The notes under the pieces are model-generated. The model saw only the letters and a program-made list of their open reading frames with translations. It did no database searches and was not told where the DNA came from. Positions 37,701 through 48,857 of a DNA stretch of 64,000 bases are shown piece by piece. How positions within the stretch are numbered: the stretch's first letter is position 1; each line of letters opens with the position of its first letter. Origin of the DNA: Streptomyces sp. TLI_053 (GTDB taxonomy: Bacteria; Actinomycetota; Actinomycetes; Streptomycetales; Streptomycetaceae); NCBI RefSeq assembly GCF_900105395.1, contig NZ_LT629775.1:6227501-6291500 (forward strand). The letters are read 5' to 3'. A program made the position numbers and the translations under genes.

Positions 37701-37745
37701 CGGGCGCGCCCGTGGTCTCCCCCGGAGGCGCCCGACCCCTTGCGG

Positions 37746-37751
37746 TACCCT
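37746..37751 (+). promoter_or_regulatory. -10 box of the leuS leader transcript
   Basis: TACCCT is followed by 6 nt and the ATG of the leader peptide, so this short peptide is translated from the 5' end of the mRNA. Confidence 0.55.
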
Positions 37752-37757
37752 GAGCCC

Positions 37758-37796
37758 ATGCGAACCGCGCGCCTGCTCCTTAGTCGGCCGCGCTGA
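37758..37796 (+). CDS. Leucine-rich leader peptide of leuS
   Basis: The 12-codon frame reads MRTARLLLSRPR, with three leucine codons in a row (CTG, CTC, CTT). It stands before a T-tract terminator and the leucyl-tRNA synthetase gene. Ribosome stalling at the leucine codons when charged leucyl-tRNA is scarce would prevent termination. Classical attenuators of leuS have been predicted in Streptomyces; this sequence fits that model. Confidence 0.8.
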   Translation: MRTARLLLSRPR

Positions 37797-37842
37797 CCAG
37801 GACCGGCCGCGCCCCAGGGCGGAGCCGGAGTCGGCGTGGCAC

Positions 37843-37870
37843 CCCCTCCTGCGAGGGGCTTTTTTGTTTT
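37843..37870 (+). terminator. Attenuator terminator of leuS
   Basis: A 6-bp CCCCTC/GAGGGG stem (37843-37848 with 37853-37858) is followed by TTTTTTGTTTT, a very long T-tract for so GC-rich a genome. It lies 46 nt after the leader peptide stop and 110 nt before leuS. I could not fix the competing antiterminator stem by eye. Confidence 0.8.
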
Positions 37871-37979
37871 CCGCCCGGCTCACCGCCCGGCACCGTCCGG
37901 GCCCCGGTCCGGACACCCCGCCCCGTCGCCGGCCCAGAACGCCGGTTCGCCAACTGACATCGATGGAGCTTTAAGGACC

Positions 37980-40874
<2,895 letters not shown>

Positions 40875-40888
40875 GGCTGATCCGTCCG

Positions 40889-40924
40889 GCGGGGCGGGCG
40901 TTCCTTCGGGGGCGCCCGCCCCGC
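40889..40924 (+). terminator. Terminator after leuS
   Basis: A perfect 12-bp stem (40889-40900 with 40913-40924) and a 12-nt loop, starting 15 nt after the leuS stop. Confidence 0.75.
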
Positions 40925-40948
40925 GGCGTTCCGGGGGTGGTGGGGGTT

Positions 40949-41050
40949 CGGCGGGGGCTCCGGGGGTGTGGCGGGGTTTCCGGGGTGCGGCGGGGGCTCC
41001 GGGGGTGTGGCGGGGTTTCCGGGGTGCGGCGGGGGCTCGGGGGTGCCGCG
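40949..41050 (+). repeat. 39-bp G-rich tandem repeat
   Basis: Two complete copies (from 40949 and 40988) and a partial third (from 41027) of a 39-bp unit lie in non-coding DNA. The G-runs are on the plus strand and could form four-stranded structures. Confidence 0.85.
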
Positions 41051-41238
41051 GGGCTTCCGGGGGCCGGTGGACGTCGGGGTTCCCCCCGATGCGTCCCTGA
41101 ACCTTTCCCTGAACTCGGGCCCGGCACCCCCGAACGGTGGCCCGCCCGGCCGGTCCCGGGGCTACGGTGGAACCCTCGGTGGGCCGGCCCGCGTTGGGCC
41201 CGGTGGGGGCCGGTTCGGCTGGTGGAAGGCGGCGTGTG

Positions 41239-42069
41239 ATGGAGATTCTCGGCGTGTTGCTCGGAGTCGCCCTGCTCCTCGGGCTCGGGGTGGTGGTGCT
41301 CGTCGTCATCGGCCTGATCAAGGCGGCCCGGGCGGTCGGCGAGAAGGTGGAACGCCAGGAGGCCAAGGCCCGACGGGCCGTGGAGAACGTCACGCTCAAG
41401 GCGAAGTCCTACACCCAGACCGGTCCGCAGGGGCAGATCTCCGCCGTCCGGCTGGGCCTGCGGACCTCGCTGGACGGCACCCGGCGGGTCCTCGAGGGCG
41501 CCGTCGGCCAGGACGGCCAGCTCGGCGAGGCGCTCGCGCTGCTGGGTCGGCTGGACGCCCACGCGGCGGAGCTGGACGGCGAACTGCGGATGCTGGAGCG
41601 CGAACCGGACACCGGACGGGTCGCGGCGAAGCTGCCCGAGCTGCGCGAGCGGGCGGAGCGGATCACGCACTCGGCGGAGACCATGCGGTGGGCGGCGCAG
41701 GACCGGATGCACCGGTTCGCGGCCGACGAGCTGGGGCGGCTGAGCCGGGAGTGCGAGGACGAGGCGGGGGCGCTGCGGCACTGGGACACCGTGCCGGGGG
41801 GTGCGGGGGCGGGGTCCGCCGCGTCGGCTTCTGCTCCGGGGGCTTCTGCTCCGGGGGTTTCGGCTTCGGCTTCGGTCCCGGGCGACCTTGGTGTCGGCGC
41901 GGCCGCCGCGGGGGCTCCGGGGGCGGCACGGGAGACGGGCGGCGCCCGCCGTGGGCTCACGGACGGACGGGGCCGGCCCAGCGCCGAGGAGCTCCTCGGC
42001 CTCACCGATCCGGTGACCAAGCTGGCGCAGCGGCTGCGGAAGCCGACCACCGGCCCCTCGGCCGGCTGA
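41239..42069 (+). CDS. Membrane-anchored protein of unknown function
   Basis: The 276-aa product has one N-terminal membrane helix (about residues 3-27) followed by a long helical, charged region with coiled-coil character (28-185) and a low-complexity Ala/Ser/Gly stretch (190-235). I recognise no catalytic motif. GGAAGG about 11 nt upstream supports the ATG; an in-frame GTG stands immediately before it. The frame extending back to 41137 overlaps noncoding sequence and is rejected. It may act as a structural or scaffold protein at the membrane. Confidence 0.7.
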   Translation: MEILGVLLGVALLLGLGVVVLVVIGLIKAARAVGEKVERQEAKARRAVENVTLKAKSYTQTGPQGQISAVRLGLRTSLDGTRRVLEGAVGQDGQLGEALALLGRLDAHAAELDGELRMLEREPDTGRVAAKLPELRERAERITHSAETMRWAAQDRMHRFAADELGRLSRECEDEAGALRHWDTVPGGAGAGSAASASAPGASAPGVSASASVPGDLGVGAAAAGAPGAARETGGARRGLTDGRGRPSAEELLGLTDPVTKLAQRLRKPTTGPSAG

Positions 42070-42107
42070 GCGGCCTCCGGATGCTGCCGACCGGCCCGAG
42101 CTGGGAG

Positions 42108-42113
42108 TAACCT
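42108..42113 (+). promoter_or_regulatory. -10 box of degV-like gene, leaderless
   Basis: TAACCT is followed by 7 nt and the ATG at 42121. There is no Shine-Dalgarno sequence between them. Confidence 0.5.
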
Positions 42114-42120
42114 CCGCCTC

Positions 42121-42966
42121 ATGCCCGCCGACCTCGCACTTGTCACCGACTCCACCGCCTACCTGCCGCAGCAGGCCGTCGACCGGCACCGGATCACCAT
42201 CGTCCCGCTGAGCGTCGCGGTCGGCGACGAGGTGCGCGCGGAGGGCGTCGAGATCTCCCCGAAGGACGTGGCCGAGGCACTGCGCGGCAAGCACCGGGTG
42301 ACCACCTCGCGACCCAACCCGGAAGCCTTCTCGGCCGCCTACCGGGCGGCCGCCGAGAGCGGCGCGCGAGGCATCGTCTCGGTCCACATCTCCGGCGAGC
42401 TGTCCGGGACGGTGGAGGCCGCCCGGCTGGCGGCCGCCGAGTCGCCCGTTCCGGTGCGGGTGGTGGACAGCCGGCTGGTCGGCATGGCGCTCGGGTACGG
42501 GGTGCTGGCGGCGGCCGAGGCGATCGAGGCCGGGCAGGAGCTCGACGAGGCGGCGGCGGCCGTCGTGCGCCGGACCGCCGGGACCGGCGGTTTCTTCTAC
42601 GTCGACACGCTGGAGTACCTGCGCCGGGGCGGTCGGATCGGCGCCGCGCGGGCACTGCTGGGTTCGGCGCTGGCGGTGAAGCCGCTGCTGCACCTGGCCG
42701 GGGGGCGGATCGAGCCGCTGGAGAAGGTGCGCACGTCGGCCCGGGCGATCGCCCGGCTGGAGGAGATCGCGGTCGAGCGGGCGGGGGAACGGGAGGTCGA
42801 CATCGCGGTCCACCACCTGGCGGCGGAGGACCGGGCCGAGCCGCTGGCGGAGCGGCTGCGCGGGCGGATTCCGGGGCTGCGCGAACTGTACGTGGCCGAG
42901 GTGGGCGCGGTGATCGGCGCGCATGTCGGGCCGGGGCTGCTGGCGGTGGTGGTCTCACCCCGGTGA
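42121..42966 (+). CDS. DegV-family fatty-acid-binding protein
   Basis: DegV proteins bind fatty acids; in some bacteria they act as the FakB subunit that feeds a fatty-acid kinase. The 281-aa protein has TDSTAYLP (9-16), the TSRPNPEAF motif (near 61) and VHISGELSGT (near 90), all ligand-contacting elements of the family. No kinase gene (fakA) lies beside it here. Translation appears leaderless. The neighbour upstream is a membrane protein of unknown role. Confidence 0.9.
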   Translation: MPADLALVTDSTAYLPQQAVDRHRITIVPLSVAVGDEVRAEGVEISPKDVAEALRGKHRVTTSRPNPEAFSAAYRAAAESGARGIVSVHISGELSGTVEAARLAAAESPVPVRVVDSRLVGMALGYGVLAAAEAIEAGQELDEAAAAVVRRTAGTGGFFYVDTLEYLRRGGRIGAARALLGSALAVKPLLHLAGGRIEPLEKVRTSARAIARLEEIAVERAGEREVDIAVHHLAAEDRAEPLAERLRGRIPGLRELYVAEVGAVIGAHVGPGLLAVVVSPR

Positions 42967-43055
42967 GTCCGGCCGGGGCCGGGGTGGCTGCGGTGGCTGC
43001 GGCGGCCCGAATGTCAACGCCGGTCGGCCCTTCTCACTCCTGAGGGTGTGCTCGA

Positions 43056-43082
43056 CTGTCCACAACCCCCGGGTTATCCACA
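43056..43082 (+). promoter_or_regulatory. Two DnaA-box-like sites before comEA
   Basis: CTGTCCACA (43056-43064) differs by one base from the streptomycete DnaA box TTGTCCACA, and TTATCCACA (43074-43082) matches the classical DnaA box exactly. They face the same way, 18 bp apart. Binding here could couple comEA to replication; this is not shown. Confidence 0.5.
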
Positions 43083-43120
43083 GGCTTTCCGTAAAATCCG
43101 CGCGCTTCTCGGCCGCTTCC

Positions 43121-43126
43121 TACCGT
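43121..43126 (+). promoter_or_regulatory. -10 box of comEA, leaderless
   Basis: TACCGT is followed by 7 nt and the ATG at 43134. Confidence 0.5.
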
Positions 43127-43133
43127 GCTCCGC

Positions 43134-44174
43134 ATGACGAACCTGCGCATCGGCGCACGCAAGCGCCACGAGATCCGTCGGGCCAACGAGACCGCCCGGC
43201 TGCGGATGGTGGCCCTGCTGCCGGCGGCGGCCGACCTGCCGGACAGCGAGCCCTCGGTGTACGCGGCCTCGCCGCCGGGCCGGGGCGACGGCGGTCCGCA
43301 CGACGGACCGCGCGGTGGACCGCGAGGCGGACCGCGAGGCGGCGCCTCCGAGGGGCCGACCGAGGGCGGGCCCGGGGGCGGGTCGGGCGGGCCGTTCGCC
43401 GGCGGAGTCTCCGAGGGCGTGCCGCCGGGCGCCGGGGCCGAAGGCGGTGAACCGAGCCCCTCGGACCCGGTGGCGGGTGCGGTGCCGCCAGGTCCGCCGG
43501 TGCCGCCGTTGCCAGCGGAGCATCCACTGATGCTCGAACGCCGGGCGGCGGTCGGCCTGCTCGTTCTCCTGCTGCTCGCCGTCGGCTACGGCGTCCAGCA
43601 CTTCTGGCTCGCCCGGCCGCAACCGGTCGAGGTGCCGACGGTCGCCGTCGGCCCGGTGGCGCCGACCGGGACCTCGGGCACGAGTCCGTCCGGCGGAGGG
43701 CCGGTACCCCTGGGAGACGGCACCGGCGATGGGGCTCCCGCCGCCGTGGTGGTCGACATCGGCGGCCGGGTCGCCACCCCGGGCGTCCACACCCTGCCGA
43801 ACGGATCCAGGGTGGCGGACGCGCTGAGGGTGGCGGGCGGACCGCTGCCGGGGGCGGACACCAGGAACCTCAACCTGGCCCGGGTCCTGGCGGACGGCGA
43901 ACAGATCCTCGTCGGTGAGCCGGGCCCCCAGCCGGCCGCAGGAGCGGGTCCGGGACCGCCCCCGGCCGGGCCGTCGAAGCAGCCGGTCAGCCTGAACCGC
44001 GCGACGCTCGAGCAGCTCGACACGCTTCCCGGTGTCGGCCCGACCCTCGCCCAGCGCATCATCGCCTTCCGCTCCTCCCACGGCGGCGCCTTCCGCTCGC
44101 TCGACCAACTCCGCCAGGTGAGCGGAGTGGGCGAGCACACCTACGCGGAACTCCGGCCGCTGCTCACCCTCTGA
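43134..44174 (+). CDS. comEA: ComEA-type DNA-binding membrane protein
   Basis: ComEA binds incoming DNA outside the membrane in competent bacteria. The 346-aa protein has a long Gly/Pro-rich cytoplasmic N-terminus (1-125), a membrane helix at about 137-156, a SLBB domain (about 205-262, VVDIGGRVATPGVHTLPNG) and a C-terminal helix-hairpin-helix pair (285-346) with LPGVGPTLAQRI and VSGVGEHTYAEL. DnaA-like boxes stand upstream. comEC follows. Streptomycetes are not known to take up DNA naturally, so the pair may serve another export or uptake role. Confidence 0.9.
   Translation: MTNLRIGARKRHEIRRANETARLRMVALLPAAADLPDSEPSVYAASPPGRGDGGPHDGPRGGPRGGPRGGASEGPTEGGPGGGSGGPFAGGVSEGVPPGAGAEGGEPSPSDPVAGAVPPGPPVPPLPAEHPLMLERRAAVGLLVLLLLAVGYGVQHFWLARPQPVEVPTVAVGPVAPTGTSGTSPSGGGPVPLGDGTGDGAPAAVVVDIGGRVATPGVHTLPNGSRVADALRVAGGPLPGADTRNLNLARVLADGEQILVGEPGPQPAAGAGPGPPPAGPSKQPVSLNRATLEQLDTLPGVGPTLAQRIIAFRSSHGGAFRSLDQLRQVSGVGEHTYAELRPLLTL
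43305..43340 (+). repeat. 12-bp tandem repeat, three copies
   Basis: Three near-identical 12-bp units encode Gly/Pro/Arg repeats in the disordered N-terminus of ComEA. Confidence 0.7.
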
Positions 44175-44241
44175 CGGGTCGTTCGCCACTGTTGTGCGAC
44201 GGCTTCCCCGCGTCCCGCGTGCCCGCGTGCCCCGTCCCCTC

Positions 44242-44286
44242 TCGCCTCTCCGTCCCATCGCCTCTCCGTCCCATCGCCTCTCCGGC
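44242..44286 (+). repeat. 16-bp tandem repeat before comEC
   Basis: Two perfect and one partial copy of a pyrimidine-rich 16-bp unit, TCGCCTCTCCGTCCCA, lie in the comEA-comEC gap, directly upstream of the ribosome binding site. Confidence 0.75.
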
Positions 44287-44307
44287 CCGACGAAAGGAGG
44301 TGCCGTC

Positions 44308-47007
44308 ATGGCCACCGTCCACGCCCCCACCCCCGACACGGAGCCCGTCAACGGTCCCTCCACCGGACCTCGACCGGGGGACCTTCGACTGCTGCTGCCC
44401 GCCGGGGCCGCCTGGGCGGTGACCGTCGGGGTCCTCGGGCCCGGGGCCGGTTACGGCGCGGCCCTCGCGGTGGCGGCGGGCGCGGCGGCACTTCTCGGGC
44501 TGTTCCTCCTCGTTCTCGGGATCCGGGCGCTCACCGGACCGGCCGGGAGCCGTCCGGTCGCCGTGACCGCGGCGGTCGTCCTGCTCACGGCCGCCGCTGC
44601 TGCGGCCGCCACCCTCCTGCACACTGCCGATCTGCGCCGTGGGCCGCTGCCCGAACTGGCCCGCTCCGGCGGCCCGGTCCCGGACGTGGGCGTCGACCTC
44701 ACCATCACCGGGGACCCACGGGTCCGGGTCTCCCGAAGCGCAGGGTCCGGTGCCGGGCAGAGCCTGCTCACCGTGGAGGCGGTCGTGGACCGCGTCACCG
44801 TCCCGGACGGCCTGCCGGAGGGCGAACCGGGTCCGCACATCGTCCGGACCCGCACACCCGTCACCGTCCTGGTGCGCGGCGAGGACGTGGCCGCCTGGGA
44901 GCCGCTGCTGCCGTCGGCCCGGCTGGTGGCCGAGGTGACCGTCCGGCCACCGGGGGAGGGCGACCACGAGTCGGCGGCGCTGCTGATCGCGCACGGCGAG
45001 CCGCGCGTGTCGGCGCCGCCGAGCCTCCCGCAGCGGGTCGCCGGGCGGCTCCGGTCGGGCCTGCGCTCGGCCACCGACGGCCTGCCGCCGGACGAGCGCG
45101 GACTGCTCCCGGGCCTCGTCGTGGGCGACACCTCCCGGCTGCCGGACGACCTCCGGGAGGCGTTCCGGGACACCGACCTGACCCACCTGGTGGCCGTCAG
45201 CGGGGCCAATCTCGCGATCGTGCTGGGGGTGCTGCTCGGCGCCCCGGGTCGTGCCGGGACTGCCGAGCGACGCGGACTCGCCGCCCTGCTCGGGATCCCG
45301 CTGCGAACCACGGCCCTGGTGGGGGCGGCCGTGATCCTGGCCTTCGTCACGATCTGCCGCCCCGAGCCCAGCGTGCTCAGGGCGGCCGGTACCGGCCTGA
45401 TCGGCCTGCTGGCGCTGGCCACCGGCCGTCCGCGCCGGGCGGTGCCGGCGCTGGCCGGCACCGTGCTGCTGCTGGTCCTCCTCGACCCGTACCTGGCCCG
45501 CTCCCTCGGCTTCCTGCTGTCGGTGCTCGCCACAGCCGGGCTGCTGGTGCTCGGCCCGCGTTGGGCGGACGCCCTCCGGGCACGGGGCTGGCCGCGGCAC
45601 CTCGCGGGCGCGGTCGGTGCGACGGCCGCGGCCCAGGCGCTCTGCGCGCCGGTGACGGTGCTCCTCTCCGGACACGTCAGCCTGGTCGGGATCCCGTGCA
45701 ATCTGCTGGCCGAACTGGCGGTGGCCCCGGCCACGCTGCTCGGCTTCGCGGTCCTGACCGCCGACCCGGTGTCTCCGGCACTGGCCCGGCTCCTCGCCGA
45801 GCCCGCCGCCGTGCCGACCGGCTGGCTGGCCTCGGTGGCGCGACACGGCGCCGAACTGCCCGGTGGCCGACTGTCCTGGCCGGTCGGGTGGTTCGGCACG
45901 GTGAGCCTCGCCGTCGGCACGGCCGCACTGTGCTGGACGGTTCCGTTGCTGCTGCCCCGGCGCCCGCCCGGGCCCCGCCGATGGCGCTCCCCGGGCGGAT
46001 GGACCCGTCCGGTGGTGACCGGAGCGCTGCTGCTGGTCCTGCTGGCAGTGCTGCTGCGGCCACCGCCGCTGGCCCGGATCGCGACCGGCTGGCCGCCGCC
46101 CGGCTGGCGGCTGGTCATGTGCGACGTGGGGCAGGGCGACATGGTGGTGCTGCCGGTGCCGCCCGAGGGCGGGGGACCGCCGGACAGCGCGGTGGTGGTG
46201 GACGCGGGGCCGGATCCGCAGGAGGCCGACCGCTGTCTGCGTGATCTCGGGATCGACCGGGTGCCGCTCTTCCTGGCGACACACTTCCACGCGGACCACG
46301 TCGAGGGGCTGCCGGGAGTACTGCGCGGCCGGAGGGTCGGGGTGGTGGAGGGCACGGCGGTGGACGATCCGCCGGGCGAGGCCGCCCGGGTCGCGGACTG
46401 GGTGGCGCGGGCCGGGGTCCCGTTGGTACGGGCCGCTCCGGGGGAGCGCCGGTCGGCGGGGCCGGGGGTGTCGTGGGAGGTGCTGTGGCCGGACGGAGAG
46501 GAGTCCGCGGTGGTGTCGGGTCCCAACAACGCGAGTGTCGTGCTGAGGGTGGCGGTGGCGGGAGGTCTGCGTTTCGTCCTGTTGGGCGACCTGGAGCCGC
46601 CGGCCCAGGAAGCGCTGCTGAGCCGGCTGAGGGTGGCCGGGAAGGAGGACGAGGTGGACGTGATGAAGGTGGCGCACCACGGCTCGGCCTATCAGGACTG
46701 GTCCCTGATCGGGGCATTGAGCCCTCGGCTGGCTCTGATCTCCTGCGGGGAGGGCAATCCGTACGGTCATCCGTCGCCGCGGACGGTGGACCGGCTGAGG
46801 GCTCTGGGCGCCACGGTGCTGCGTACGGACCGGGCGGGCGACATCGCCGTGACCGGTGCCGGCCCGGGCGACCTCGGTGCCTCCGTCCACCCGCGCGGGG
46901 ACCGCCCCGGCCACGGCCGGTCCGGGCCCCGCTCCACCCGGGCGGCAGCGCCCGGCACCGCGCAGGCGGCGCGCGGGGGCCACGGCCCCCGCGCGCCGCC
47001 CGGGTGA
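44308..47007 (+). CDS. comEC: ComEC/Rec2-type DNA channel protein
   Basis: ComEC forms the membrane channel for DNA uptake. The 899-aa protein has a Competence domain with multiple membrane helices (about residues 250-540, beginning LTHLVAVSGANLAIVLG) and a C-terminal metallo-beta-lactamase domain whose metal ligands HFHADH are His659, His661, Asp663 and His664. A strong AAAGGAGG (44293-44300), 7 nt before the ATG at 44308, decides the start. The last 60 residues are basic and Pro/Arg-rich. A cluster of hairpins follows. Confidence 0.92.
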   Translation: MATVHAPTPDTEPVNGPSTGPRPGDLRLLLPAGAAWAVTVGVLGPGAGYGAALAVAAGAAALLGLFLLVLGIRALTGPAGSRPVAVTAAVVLLTAAAAAAATLLHTADLRRGPLPELARSGGPVPDVGVDLTITGDPRVRVSRSAGSGAGQSLLTVEAVVDRVTVPDGLPEGEPGPHIVRTRTPVTVLVRGEDVAAWEPLLPSARLVAEVTVRPPGEGDHESAALLIAHGEPRVSAPPSLPQRVAGRLRSGLRSATDGLPPDERGLLPGLVVGDTSRLPDDLREAFRDTDLTHLVAVSGANLAIVLGVLLGAPGRAGTAERRGLAALLGIPLRTTALVGAAVILAFVTICRPEPSVLRAAGTGLIGLLALATGRPRRAVPALAGTVLLLVLLDPYLARSLGFLLSVLATAGLLVLGPRWADALRARGWPRHLAGAVGATAAAQALCAPVTVLLSGHVSLVGIPCNLLAELAVAPATLLGFAVLTADPVSPALARLLAEPAAVPTGWLASVARHGAELPGGRLSWPVGWFGTVSLAVGTAALCWTVPLLLPRRPPGPRRWRSPGGWTRPVVTGALLLVLLAVLLRPPPLARIATGWPPPGWRLVMCDVGQGDMVVLPVPPEGGGPPDSAVVVDAGPDPQEADRCLRDLGIDRVPLFLATHFHADHVEGLPGVLRGRRVGVVEGTAVDDPPGEAARVADWVARAGVPLVRAAPGERRSAGPGVSWEVLWPDGEESAVVSGPNNASVVLRVAVAGGLRFVLLGDLEPPAQEALLSRLRVAGKEDEVDVMKVAHHGSAYQDWSLIGALSPRLALISCGEGNPYGHPSPRTVDRLRALGATVLRTDRAGDIAVTGAGPGDLGASVHPRGDRPGHGRSGPRSTRAAAPGTAQAARGGHGPRAPPG

Positions 47008-47378
47008 CGTCCACCACCGCCTTCCTCCCCGACCCCGAGAGTGGGGGTGGGAAATCGGGGGTCGGGGTTGGGGAGGAGGGGCGGGGGCGGGCCCAGCAGA
47101 AACGATTCTTCCCGCCGGGCCCGAGCGGCGCGCTCGGGCCCGGCGAGGACAGGCAGCCGGCGAGAGGAGAGCAGATGCGGCCGGGCCAGGCCCGGCCGGA
47201 CCGCGGGCCCCTCCGGCCGAGGCCAGGAGAAGGCATCCCGTTGCGCTCCGGGCCCGCCCGGAGCGCAACGGGGAGGGACGAACCGGAGCGGGCCGACGCA
47301 CCAGGAGCACCGAGCACCTCGCGTGGGAAGTCGGCCCGGCCGACTTCCCACGCGAGGTGCCCCACCCGAGGGGACGGG
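47008..47378. other. 371-bp gap with four large hairpins
   Basis: Inverted repeats: 47021-47038/47062-47079 (18 bp with two G-U pairs), 47113-47127/47131-47145 (15 bp), 47237-47252/47257-47272 (16 bp) and 47314-47336/47338-47360 (23 bp, one-base centre). The arms are unrelated to each other. The stretch lies between the convergent genes comEC and the small acidic protein gene. I see no gene. One hairpin would suffice as a terminator. Confidence 0.8.
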
Positions 47379-47744
47379 TCAGTGCTGCTCGCGCCAGCCG
47401 TCGTGGGAGGCGGCGACGGTGTCGAGGGCCTGGAGGAGGGCCGGGGTCCAGCCGTGCTCGGGGGGTTCCACGACCACCAGCCACTGGGCGTCCTCGGCGT
47501 CGTCCTCCCCGGCGAGGGCGTCCCGGACGATCTCCGGCTCGTCGAGGTCGGGATGGTCGGCGCCGAGCTCCTCGGCGGCCTCCTCGGCGGCATCGCGGTC
47601 GGGCAGGACGAGCAGCTGCCGGGCGTGCGGGTCGAAGTCGTCCGGCACGTCGGTTGCGCCCGCGGCCGCGTCGCCGGCAACGGACTCGGCGCTGGGATCG
47701 GCAGTGGGCTCGGCCACGGGCTCGGTGGTGGAGTGTTCGGTCAC
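47379..47744 (-). CDS. Small acidic hypothetical protein
   Basis: The 121-aa product is strongly acidic, with a disordered Ala/Glu/Asp N-terminus and a C-terminal part (about 43-121) that contains ARQLLVLPDRDAAEEAAEEL and DAQWLVVVEPPEHGWTPALL. I do not recognise a family. The GTG at 47742-47744 is chosen because GGAG stands about 9 nt upstream and longer frames run into holA. It lies between comEC and holA, divergent from holA. Function is unknown. Confidence 0.65.
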   Translation of the reverse strand: MTEHSTTEPVAEPTADPSAESVAGDAAAGATDVPDDFDPHARQLLVLPDRDAAEEAAEELGADHPDLDEPEIVRDALAGEDDAEDAQWLVVVEPPEHGWTPALLQALDTVAASHDGWREQH

Positions 47745-47801
47745 CCGTCCATTCTCCAGGGCGGCCGGAGCTGTCCGTGCCCCGTGGGATGCTGGTAGGC
47801 G

Positions 47802-48803
47802 ATGGCCAGGAAGAGTGCACCCGACGACCTGCTCGCCCCGCTGACCCTCGCGGTCGGCCAGGAGGAGCTGCTGCTGGACCGCGCGGTGGCGCAGGTGGTG
47901 GCCGCGGCGAAGGCCGCCGACCCGGACACCGACGTGCGGGACCTCCCGCCCGGGGGCCTTCAGCCCGGCAGCCTGGCCGAGCTCACCACCCCCTCGCTCT
48001 TCGCCGAGCGCAAGGTCATCGTGGTCCGGGCCGCGCAGGACCTCTCCGCCGACTCCGTGAAGGAGGTCAAGGCGTACATCGAGGCCCCCGCCGAAGAAGT
48101 GATCATGGTGTTGGTGCACGCGGGCGGTGCCAAGGGCAAGGGCCTGCTGGACGCGGGCCGAAAGGCCGGCGGCCGCGAGGTGGCCTGCGCCAAGCTCGCC
48201 AAGGCGGGCGAGCGGCTGACCTTCGTGAAGGGTGAGTTCCGCACCCTCGGCCGATCGGCGACGCAGGAGGCCTGCCAGGCCCTGCTGGACGCGCTCGGCA
48301 GCGACCTGCGCGAGCTGGCGGCCGCGTGCAGCCAGCTGACCTCCGATGTCGAGGGCACCATCGACGAGACCGTGGTGGCCCGCTACTACAGCGGCCGGGC
48401 CGAGGCCACCGGCTTCGAGGTGGCGGACCTGGCGGTCACCGGCCGGGCCGCCGAGGCGCTGGAGCGCCTGCGCTGGGCCCTGGCGGTCGGCCAGCCGCCG
48501 ACCGGTATCACCTACGCGCTGGCGTCCGGCGTGCGGAGCATCGGGCGGCTGGCGACGGCCGGGCGCAACATGCGCCCGGGCGACCTGGCCCGTGAGCTGG
48601 GCATGCCGCCGTGGAAGGTGGAGCGGGTCCGCCAGCAGATGCGCGGTTGGACGGGCGACGGCGTGGCCGTGGCGCTGACGGCGATCGCGCAGGCGGACGC
48701 CGCCGTCAAGGGCGGCTCCGACGACCCGGCCTTCGCCCTCGAGCGCGCGGTGGTCGCGGTGGCGAGGGCCGCCAGGGCCGGTTCCCGGCAGCCCTCGTAC
48801 TGA
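47802..48803 (+). CDS. holA: DNA polymerase III delta subunit
   Basis: HolA opens the beta clamp in the clamp-loader complex. The 333-aa protein has the delta fold: an AAA+-like N-terminal domain (1-140, VGQEELLLDRAV, ERKVIVVRAA), a middle domain and a C-terminal collar region (MPPWKVERVRQQMRGW near 265). The ATG is preceded by GATGCT 8 nt away, so a leaderless start is possible. In streptomycetes holA commonly follows comEA and comEC. The gene converges on a minus-strand membrane-protein gene. Confidence 0.93.
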   Translation: MARKSAPDDLLAPLTLAVGQEELLLDRAVAQVVAAAKAADPDTDVRDLPPGGLQPGSLAELTTPSLFAERKVIVVRAAQDLSADSVKEVKAYIEAPAEEVIMVLVHAGGAKGKGLLDAGRKAGGREVACAKLAKAGERLTFVKGEFRTLGRSATQEACQALLDALGSDLRELAAACSQLTSDVEGTIDETVVARYYSGRAEATGFEVADLAVTGRAAEALERLRWALAVGQPPTGITYALASGVRSIGRLATAGRNMRPGDLARELGMPPWKVERVRQQMRGWTGDGVAVALTAIAQADAAVKGGSDDPAFALERAVVAVARAARAGSRQPSY

Positions 48804-48807
48804 GCCC

Positions 48808-48832
48808 GCCGGGGCCCGGCGACGGCCCCGGC
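48808..48832. terminator. Hairpin after holA
   Basis: A 9-bp stem (48808-48816 with 48824-48832) with a 7-nt loop lies between the convergent holA and the membrane-protein gene. Confidence 0.55.
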
Positions 48833-48857
48833 CCCCGGGCTACGGCCCCGCCCCCGG

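Larger units (their letters stand above)
40875..41238 (+). other. 364-bp gap with hairpin and repeats after leuS
   Basis: The gap contains the leuS terminator (40889-40924) and a G-rich tandem repeat (40949-41050). No gene is supported; reading frames here are shadows of the repeats. The membrane-protein gene begins at 41239. Confidence 0.7.

Noticed and set aside
47021..47360. Insertion sequence ends
   Set aside because: The four hairpins have different arms and no transposase frame lies between any pair.
44164..47820. A 1218-codon minus-strand frame across comEC
   Set aside because: Its translation is Arg/Gly/Pro low complexity and it is antisense to a protein with clear ComEC motifs.
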